Shown here: positions 12,785 to 16,973 of the stretch, piece after piece
Layout of the letters: the number at the start of each line of letters is the position of its first letter
Position numbering within the stretch: position 1 is the first letter of the stretch
From: DAOQAU01 sp035354275
GTDB lineage: Bacteria; Cyanobacteriota; Vampirovibrionia; Gastranaerophilales; Gastranaerophilaceae
Assembly: GCA_035354275.1 (NCBI GenBank)
Contig: DAOQAU010000034.1
Location: 1-16,973, forward strand
Direction of reading: 5' to 3'
Length of the DNA: 16,973 bases
The notes under the pieces: model-generated
Told to the model about the DNA's origin: nothing
Seen by the model: the letters and a program-made list of their open reading frames with translations, nothing else
The model's database searches: none
Position numbers and translations under genes: made by a program

Positions 12785-13357
12785 ATGTTAGTTCAAAATA
12801 TCAATTTATTAAATATAAGAAACCGTTACCGACCAAATACGCCCCAAAAAATTAATTTTAAAGGCAAAGACGGATTGCCTGACAATTTTGGCATTGTAGA
12901 TGAGGGAAAATTGTATAGAAGTGCAAATATACTTTCAAAGTCGGAATTTGAAAAACTAAAAGAAAAAGGGGTTACTTTTATTGTCGATTTGCGTGATCCT
13001 GCTGAAGACGGACATTCAATGTTGCATGAAAAGAGCAGGGCGTACGAATTTGGTTTAGAGCATATATCTTTTCCTGATAATGAGTTTTGCCGTGATATGG
13101 AAAAACTTTATAAAATAACAGAAGATATTTACAAGAAAATTCAAAAAGGCGGTGTCGGTTTAATTCACTGCACTATGGGCGAGCAGAGGACAGGCTGGGT
13201 AGCAGCGGCTTATAAGTTTTTGTATAAAAATGCCGATTTTAAAACCGTAGTTGACGATTATAATAGATATTGTCCAAACGCTGATTCCATAAGTATTTAT
13301 ATGCTGGACTTTATAAAAGAAGTCGTTGATGCTAAAAAATTGCTTAAAAGCATTTAG
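12785..13357 (+). CDS. Dual-specificity/tyrosine phosphatase with N-terminal MLVxxIN tag
   Basis: A 190-residue Cys-based phosphatase. The signature HC-x5-R is H128-C129-TMGEQ-R135-TG. GKLYRSANI (41-49) and VTFIVDLRDP (63-72) match the N-terminal part of SIW14/DSP-type phosphatases, and FPD at 96-98 may hold the general acid Asp. The family removes phosphate from phosphotyrosine, phosphoserine/threonine or inositol phosphates. Residues 1-27 form an extra N-terminal segment, MLVQNINLLN...INFKGK, similar to the start of the AAA+ protein at 8790 and reminiscent of the tag seen on many proteins of this bacterial group. A weak Shine-Dalgarno (AAAG) precedes the ATG. Its stop overlaps the stop of the convergent flippase. 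Confidence 0.85.
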   Translation: MLVQNINLLNIRNRYRPNTPQKINFKGKDGLPDNFGIVDEGKLYRSANILSKSEFEKLKEKGVTFIVDLRDPAEDGHSMLHEKSRAYEFGLEHISFPDNEFCRDMEKLYKITEDIYKKIQKGGVGLIHCTMGEQRTGWVAAAYKFLYKNADFKTVVDDYNRYCPNADSISIYMLDFIKEVVDAKKLLKSI

Positions 13358-14799
13358 CTTTGGTCTAAAATTTTACTTTTAAACTGCCACATTAAAATAT
13401 AGTAAAGTGTGCATGAAATAATTACTTTTGCTATGATAAAAAGCGGTTCATGAATTAATTTCTCAAATATAAAATTTGAAATTAAAAAACAAACAGGCAT
13501 TAAAATTGTTGCCAAAATACCTGTTTTTAATATTTTTGAAGATTCAATGTAATCAAGTGATTTGAAATTTATCAGTGAATTTAAGACTATTAATAAAAAC
13601 ACGCAAAATATCATTATAAAACCTGCAGCTGCAAGATTAAATTTGGGAAGAAGAAAAATATTTAATAAAACCGCAACAATACCTACAAAAATACTTAAGC
13701 CCATTTCAATGTAAGTTTTATTGCGTAGGTGGTATTTGATGTTCATAAGTTTTAAAAATTCGTGTGCAAAAATCGAAACCGCAAAAAACGGTAATAAGAT
13801 ATGCCCTGCAAAATATTTTTCCGAAAGGATGAATTTTGCAATTTCTTTTGAAAAGAAACAAAAAATTCCCACAAAAGGAATAAAAATTACAAAATAAAGT
13901 TGAAGAGTCGAGGTCACAAATTCATTTATAAGTCGTTTTTTCTCAAACTGTTTGATTATTGTAGGAAACACGGAAAATAAAAGAGTCGAAAAAATCGGTG
14001 CAAGAATATTTGTCGTAAAAAACCAGCAAATTCCTGTAACAGCCGTTTCAAAAAACATGTTATTATATTGAAAAATAAATTTATTTATATTCAAAACCGC
14101 CCAAATACTCACGTTTGTTCCGATAAGCGGCAGAGAATATTTAAGGCTTTCTTTTAAGATTAAGATATCGGGTTTTATGTTAAGTCTTTCCTCAAGCCCG
14201 ATTTGTTTTATTATATAAACATCTATGACAAAAATACTTACAGTCATTGCAATAAGCAGGGCATAAATATCCGAATACAGGTTTGAGAAAAACAAAAACA
14301 ATACCAAAAGCGATAATTGATAAAAAATTATGCTGAAAGTGTACATAAAAGGTTTGTTTAAAATCCGCAGCATTTGGTATAAAAACTGTCTTATGCCACA
14401 GGGGATTACAAGAAAAAGTGTTAACAGAAGAGAAATTCTGTCTATGGAAAATTTTTGTATAATAAACCCTGAAAGACAAAAATAAAGAACAAATATTAAA
14501 ATATAAGATAAAAAAGTTAAAAAGACGACATTAGACAAAAATTTATCTGTCATTTTTTTGCGTTTGTATTTGTGCCAAAATCTAAGTGCGGATTTTGCAA
14601 TCCAGTCGGTAGAGCAGGTGCAAACCAAATTTAAAATCCCGATACAAAGCTGAAAAATGCCCATTTCGCGCGCTGATATGACATGCGCTAAAAAAGGGAT
14701 TATGATTAGCGAATTTAAAATAATAAAAAATCTTGAAGGAAGGTACTTAAAAAAAGTATCCAAAATAATCAGGTGGTTTTTAGAAAGAGCTTTTTCCAT
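13354..14799 (-). CDS. Polysaccharide flippase, MOP superfamily (Wzx-like)
   Basis: A 481-residue integral membrane protein with about 12-14 hydrophobic segments across its length. The N-terminal FFKYLPSRFFIILNSLIIIPFLAHVISAREMGIFQLCIG block is typical of polysaccharide or O-antigen flippases, which move lipid-linked sugars across the cytoplasmic membrane. The overall pattern of a polar first loop containing a SAREMGIFQL motif and paired C-terminal hydrophobic segments fits Wzx/MATE-like proteins. No glycosyltransferase genes are nearby, so the transported sugar is unknown. The ATG at 14799 has no Shine-Dalgarno and lies exactly at the expected +1 of an extended -10. The gene ends overlap the convergent phosphatase gene. 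Confidence 0.85.
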   Translation of the reverse strand: MEKALSKNHLIILDTFFKYLPSRFFIILNSLIIIPFLAHVISAREMGIFQLCIGILNLVCTCSTDWIAKSALRFWHKYKRKKMTDKFLSNVVFLTFLSYILIFVLYFCLSGFIIQKFSIDRISLLLTLFLVIPCGIRQFLYQMLRILNKPFMYTFSIIFYQLSLLVLFLFFSNLYSDIYALLIAMTVSIFVIDVYIIKQIGLEERLNIKPDILILKESLKYSLPLIGTNVSIWAVLNINKFIFQYNNMFFETAVTGICWFFTTNILAPIFSTLLFSVFPTIIKQFEKKRLINEFVTSTLQLYFVIFIPFVGIFCFFSKEIAKFILSEKYFAGHILLPFFAVSIFAHEFLKLMNIKYHLRNKTYIEMGLSIFVGIVAVLLNIFLLPKFNLAAAGFIMIFCVFLLIVLNSLINFKSLDYIESSKILKTGILATILMPVCFLISNFIFEKLIHEPLFIIAKVIISCTLYYILMWQFKSKILDQS

Positions 14800-14805
14800 G
14801 CAAAA

Positions 14806-14814
14806 ATAATAGCA
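14806..14814 (-). promoter_or_regulatory. Extended -10 promoter of leaderless flippase gene
   Basis: On the minus strand TG-C-TATTAT (14814-14806) is followed by six bases, TTTTGC, so +1 falls on the A of the ATG at 14799. No good -35 hexamer was found at 16-18 bp, consistent with an extended -10. Confidence 0.6.
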
Positions 14815-14869
14815 TAAAATTGTGTGTTGAGGATGCCTAAATTGCTGATTGTTTTAATATTAATATCTT

Positions 14870-15169
14870 TTAAGCAATAATTCTTTTTGCCGAAATAACT
14901 TGAAGGTTATCCAGATTAACTTTTTGCTTAGCTTGCCACAAGTCGTATTTAAGTTGTAATCTTAACCAAATTTCGGGAGAAGTTCCGAGCACTTTTGCAA
15001 GTTTTAATGCCATTTCAGGACTAATTCCTACTTTTTCATTAACAATTTCAGACAAATTTTTACGGCTGGTTCCCAAGTTCAAAGCAAACGCGGAAACCGT
15101 AAAATTTAAAGGTTTAATGTATTCTTCAAGAAGTATTTCGCCCGGGTGGGGAGGATTAAACATTTCCAT
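14870..15169 (-). CDS. higA: HigA-type antitoxin (XRE family)
   Basis: A 99-residue antitoxin: PPHPGEILLEEYIKPLNFTV leads into a helix-turn-helix region (AFALNLGTSRKNLSEIVNEK) and the VGISPEMALKLAKVLGTSPEIWLRLQ segment that defines the HigA group. It neutralises the toxin encoded just upstream and represses the operon. The ATG at 15169 is chosen because AAAGGA lies 5 nt upstream; the 21 extra in-frame residues up to 15232 overlap higB and look unreal. The stop of higB is only 10 bp upstream and the ribosome binding site touches it, giving translational coupling with toxin first, as in other HigBA systems. Confidence 0.93.
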   Translation of the reverse strand: MEMFNPPHPGEILLEEYIKPLNFTVSAFALNLGTSRKNLSEIVNEKVGISPEMALKLAKVLGTSPEIWLRLQLKYDLWQAKQKVNLDNLQVISAKRIIA

Positions 15170-15179
15170 AATTTTCCTT

Positions 15180-15458
15180 TCAGTTATAATCTTTGTAGTC
15201 CACAATGTAAACATCCTGGTTTTTAAACTCAAAGGTTATTCGCCAATTTCCGTTAACACGCATAGCCCAAAGCCCTTTCATATTGCCTTTAAGCTGATGC
15301 AAATTGTATCCGTCAAAGTTGATTTCCGCCAAATCGGAAATTTCATCCAAAATAGCTAAAATCCGTCTGATTTTCTTTGCATGTTCGGGGATAATTCCTT
15401 TTATGCTGCCGGTTTTAAAGAAATTTTCCAAACCTTTGTGTTTGAATGATTTAATCAT
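15180..15458 (-). CDS. higB: HigB/RelE-family toxin
   Basis: A 92-residue toxin of the RelE/HigB (killer-protein) group. It reads IKSFKHKGLENFFKTGSIKGI, then HAKKIRRILAILDEI, then LHQLKGNMKGLWAMRVNGNWRITFEF with the conserved basic residues and W-R-I-x-F stretch, and ends in IVDYKDYN. RelE-like toxins cut mRNA in the ribosome A site and are inhibited by their antitoxin. The gene precedes higA with 10 bp between stop and start. The ATG at 15458 has no Shine-Dalgarno; the -10 TATAAT ends 7 bp upstream, so the message is leaderless or nearly so. It is a self-contained cassette between the flippase gene and tpiA. Confidence 0.93.
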   Translation of the reverse strand: MIKSFKHKGLENFFKTGSIKGIIPEHAKKIRRILAILDEISDLAEINFDGYNLHQLKGNMKGLWAMRVNGNWRITFEFKNQDVYIVDYKDYN

Positions 15459-15465
15459 GTACTTT

Positions 15466-15494
15466 ATTATAACATGTTACGTATCAGGTGTCAA
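15466..15494 (-). promoter_or_regulatory. Consensus promoter of higBA
   Basis: On the minus strand TTGACA (15494-15489), exactly 17 bp, and TATAAT (15471-15466) match the sigma-70 consensus at all 12 positions, the only perfect promoter in the window. The TATAAT is followed by seven bases before the higB ATG, so +1 falls at 15459 or 15458, giving an essentially leaderless message. A palindrome covers the -35. Confidence 0.9.
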
Positions 15495-15509
15495 GCATTA
15501 TGTTTGACA
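15489..15509. promoter_or_regulatory. Palindromic operator candidate for HigA
   Basis: The 21-bp site has arms TGTCAA-x-CAT and ATG-x-TTGACA about a central base, with 9 of 10 arm pairs symmetric. It contains the higBA -35 hexamer, so binding there would block the promoter, as known for HigA repressors. It also contains a plus-strand TTGACA facing tpiA. Confidence 0.65.
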
Positions 15510-15512
15510 AAC

Positions 15513-15541
15513 TTGATTAAAAAACCTTTTTAGACTAAAAT
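15513..15541 (+). promoter_or_regulatory. Promoter of tpiA
   Basis: TTGATT (15513-15518), a 17-bp spacer and TAAAAT (15536-15541) give +1 near 15548, with a leader of about 25 nt before the AAGGGAG ribosome binding site. It lies next to, but apart from, the higBA operator. Confidence 0.5.
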
Positions 15542-15572
15542 CTAAGGGTAGATGAAATTAAGGGAGAGCATT

Positions 15573-16370
15573 ATGAGAAAACCGATTATAGCGGGAAACT
15601 GGAAAATGAATAAGCTTCAGGCTGAAGCAAAAGAATTGTTTTTGGGAATTGCATATTTTGCAGAAAGGTTTACAAAACAGCAGCTGCCTGAAATTGTTTT
15701 GGCACCTACTTTTACGTCGCTTGCAGCAGTTGAGAGCATGAGATGCGACAAGTGCAGAGGGCTTGTTTCGATTGCGGCACAAAACTGCCATTGGGAAAAA
15801 TCGGGGGCATACACAGGAGAGATTTCCGTTGACATGATAAAAGATGCTGGCTGCGAATATGTTATTATAGGACACTCCGAAAGAAGACAGTATTTTAGCG
15901 AAACTGATGAAATGATTAATAAAAAAGCAAAAGCGATTTTAGAAGGCGGGCTGATTCCTATTATCTGCTGCGGCGAAAGCTTAGAGCAAAGAGAGGCGGG
16001 GATAACAGACGCTCACATTACAAAACAAATTAAAGCGGCACTCGAAGGTTTATCAGAAGAGGAAATTGCAAGATCTGTTATAGCTTATGAACCTATCTGG
16101 GCTATCGGAACGGGCAAAACTTGTGATTCTGTTGAAGCAAACAGAGTTATTGCAATGATTAGAAATGTCGTAAAAGAAGTAAGTACAGAAAAAGCGGGTG
16201 ATGCAATCAGGATTTTATACGGCGGAAGCGTAACTCCCGCGTCAATCGAAGAACAAATGTCACAATCTGATATCGACGGAGCTTTGGTTGGCGGGGCGAG
16301 TCTTAAAATCGACAGCTTCAGTGAAATCATAGCTAATACAATGAAAGCGACACAATTCTTAACAACATAG
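15573..16370 (+). CDS. tpiA: Triosephosphate isomerase
   Basis: A 265-residue TIM-barrel enzyme that interconverts dihydroxyacetone phosphate and glyceraldehyde 3-phosphate in glycolysis. Key features: AGNWKMNK with N9 and K11, IIGHSERR with catalytic H101, AYEPIWAIGTGK with catalytic E173 and the phosphate-gripping loop, then LYGGSV and DGALVGGASL. It is about 15 residues longer than the common 250, with small insertions near residues 54-66 (MRCDKCRGL). The ATG at 15573 is preferred over the ATG at 15552 because AAGGGAG is a proper distance upstream. It has its own promoter after the higBA operator region and is followed by a palindromic repeat and an 83-residue gene. Confidence 0.97.
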   Translation: MRKPIIAGNWKMNKLQAEAKELFLGIAYFAERFTKQQLPEIVLAPTFTSLAAVESMRCDKCRGLVSIAAQNCHWEKSGAYTGEISVDMIKDAGCEYVIIGHSERRQYFSETDEMINKKAKAILEGGLIPIICCGESLEQREAGITDAHITKQIKAALEGLSEEEIARSVIAYEPIWAIGTGKTCDSVEANRVIAMIRNVVKEVSTEKAGDAIRILYGGSVTPASIEEQMSQSDIDGALVGGASLKIDSFSEIIANTMKATQFLTT

Positions 16371-16385
16371 GAGTTTTAGAAGTGT

Positions 16386-16497
16386 GTCGTTGCGAGGAAT
16401 GAAATGACGAAGCAATCCATTTCATCTTTGCACTTTGGAAAGATTGCTTCGTATTTTCAACATTATTAACACTATGAGCTCTATGGCTCGCAATGAC
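16386..16497. repeat. Palindromic interspersed repeat (MITE-like), about 112 bp
   Basis: GTCGTTGCGAG (16386-16396) at the left end and CTCGCAATGAC (16487-16497) at the right end are inverted copies at 10 of 11 positions. Inside, ACGAAGCAATC (about 16407-16417) is inverted in GATTGCTTCGT (about 16442-16452). The element fills the gap between tpiA and the next gene. It encodes no transposase. A half copy occurs at 769-800. Confidence 0.8.
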
Positions 16498-16514
16498 GTA
16501 TAAGGAGTAATTTT

Positions 16515-16766
16515 ATGGCAAAACAATTCAGCGGGACACCGCAAATAAAAACAAGGACAGCACTTTTAATTTTTATAAAAGGCTCATCTGCACCGGTTGT
16601 GCTTTACTTAGAAAATCCTCAGGCAGCTTATGAAGAAATCCAAAAGCTTATAAAAGCACCTACTGCAGCGTTGATTGAAAAAGAGGCGGTAGGTCCTATC
16701 AAAAAAGTGTCACTTCAAGTTAGCCAAATTTCAGCAGTGGCACTACAGGAAGAACAGTACGTTTAA
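16515..16766 (+). CDS. Conserved-looking small protein, function unknown
   Basis: An 83-residue protein of no recognised family. It has a beta-strand-like start (TALLIFIKGSSAPVVLYLEN), a helix around AAYEEIQKLIK, and a closing strand segment VSLQVSQISAVALQEEQ. The V-x-x-x-S-x-I-x-A-V-x-x-E end recalls the small UPF0367 proteins of cyanobacteria, but the similarity is too slight to claim. TAAGGAG lies 7 nt before the ATG, a strong ribosome binding site. It lies between tpiA and rpmF on the same strand, separated from tpiA by a palindromic repeat and from rpmF by a repeat array. No membrane segment or metal motif. Confidence 0.75.
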   Translation: MAKQFSGTPQIKTRTALLIFIKGSSAPVVLYLENPQAAYEEIQKLIKAPTAALIEKEAVGPIKKVSLQVSQISAVALQEEQYV

Positions 16767-16816
16767 AAAAATTAATAATATAAAACAAATAATTATGTTT
16801 ATGATATGCTTTCTTA

Positions 16817-16879
16817 AAGTAAACAGTGATGAGTGAAGAGTGAAGAGAATTACTTCACACTTCACCCTTTACCTCTCAC
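16817..16879. repeat. Heptamer tandem repeat upstream of rpmF (9 units)
   Basis: In 7-bp steps: AAGTAAA, CAGTGAT, GAGTGAA, GAGTGAA, GAGAATT, ACTTCAC, ACTTCAC, CCTTTAC, CTCTCAC. The first half is the complement of the second: GTGAAG-A-GTGAAG pairs with CTTCAC-A-CTTCAC. The array would form a long hairpin in the rpmF leader. The GAGTGAA unit is identical to that at the trpD start. Confidence 0.8.
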
Positions 16880-16922
16880 TAAGTCATAAAGTTAAAAATA
16901 CATACAAGGAGCAAACAAGAAA

Positions 16923-16973
16923 ATGGCAGTACCAAAGAAAAGAACGGGGCATTCGGCTCAAGGACATAGAAGA
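16923..16973 (+). CDS. rpmF: 50S ribosomal protein L32, 3' end outside window
   Basis: The first 17 residues, MAVPKKRTGHSAQGHRR, match the conserved N-terminus of ribosomal protein L32. The frame continues past the last base. AAGGAG at 16906-16911 lies 11 nt before the ATG, a long but acceptable spacing. The message is likely to include the repeat hairpin just upstream. Confidence 0.85.
   Translation, partial: MAVPKKRTGHSAQGHRR

Noticed and set aside
15170..15232. Longer HigA start with 21 extra residues
   Set aside because: It overlaps higB, and the ATG at 15169 has AAAGGA at the right spacing.
15552..15572. Longer TpiA start (MKLRESI extension)
   Set aside because: The ATG at 15573 is preceded by AAGGGAG and begins the standard RKPIIAGNWKMN sequence.
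15558..15875. Antisense reading frames over tpiA
   Set aside because: Composition and lack of ribosome binding sites mark them as shadows of tpiA.

Overview
The window is a compact, AT-rich bacterial chromosome segment in which almost every base belongs to a gene, a promoter or a short repeat. The best guess for its source is a gut-type non-photosynthetic relative of cyanobacteria (Vampirovibrionia/Melainabacteria, order Gastranaerophilales). This is inferred from the prepilin with a FTLAEVLITLTIIGVVAAL-type N-terminus, from two proteins that begin with a shared MLVxxINxLN...F-G/K-G tag, and from the overall gene style. It is not proven by any marker phylogeny here.

Layout. 1-752: 3' part of a type IV prepilin-like protein. 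811-2975 (minus): a TrpD-family phosphoribosyltransferase and a radical SAM/SPASM protein. 3041-4300 (plus): RimI-like acetyltransferase and BioY-like biotin transporter subunit. 4462-5492 (minus): rpsL and rpsG, the head of the str operon but with no fusA/tuf after it. 5668-7337: menG/ubiE and menA facing each other with overlapping stop codons. 7405-9395 (minus): LeuD-type small subunit, then an AAA+ ATPase. 9557-10888: a degenerate histidine-phosphatase-fold protein converging on rsmI. 10967-13357 (plus): a large membrane-anchored protein of unknown function and a dual-specificity-type phosphatase. 13354-14799 (minus): a polysaccharide flippase. 14870-15458 (minus): a HigB/HigA toxin-antitoxin pair with a consensus promoter and a palindromic operator. 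15573-16973 (plus): tpiA, an 83-residue unknown protein and the start of rpmF.

How the genes fit together: rpsL/rpsG, rpmF, rimI and rsmI all serve the ribosome. menG and menA catalyse two consecutive late steps of menaquinone synthesis. leuD, trpD-like, bioY and tpiA are metabolic. higBA is the only accessory cassette.

The most interesting signals are not whole genes. (1) Six intergenic arrays of degenerate 7- and 8-bp tandem repeats built on one AGTGAA/AGTAAA theme; three run into a stop codon and two supply or touch a Shine-Dalgarno sequence. (2) Five genes (rimI, the histidine-phosphatase-like gene, rsmI, the flippase and higB) whose -10 box lies exactly 6 or 7 bp before the start codon with no Shine-Dalgarno, indicating leaderless mRNAs. 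(3) A self-complementary -35 hexamer shared by two divergent promoters. (4) Perfect 11-14 bp-arm palindromes inside three coding sequences (trpD, leuD, rsmI). (5) An N-terminal tag shared by two otherwise unrelated proteins. No CRISPR array, tRNA, rRNA or transposase was seen, and no gap between genes exceeds about 175 bp.
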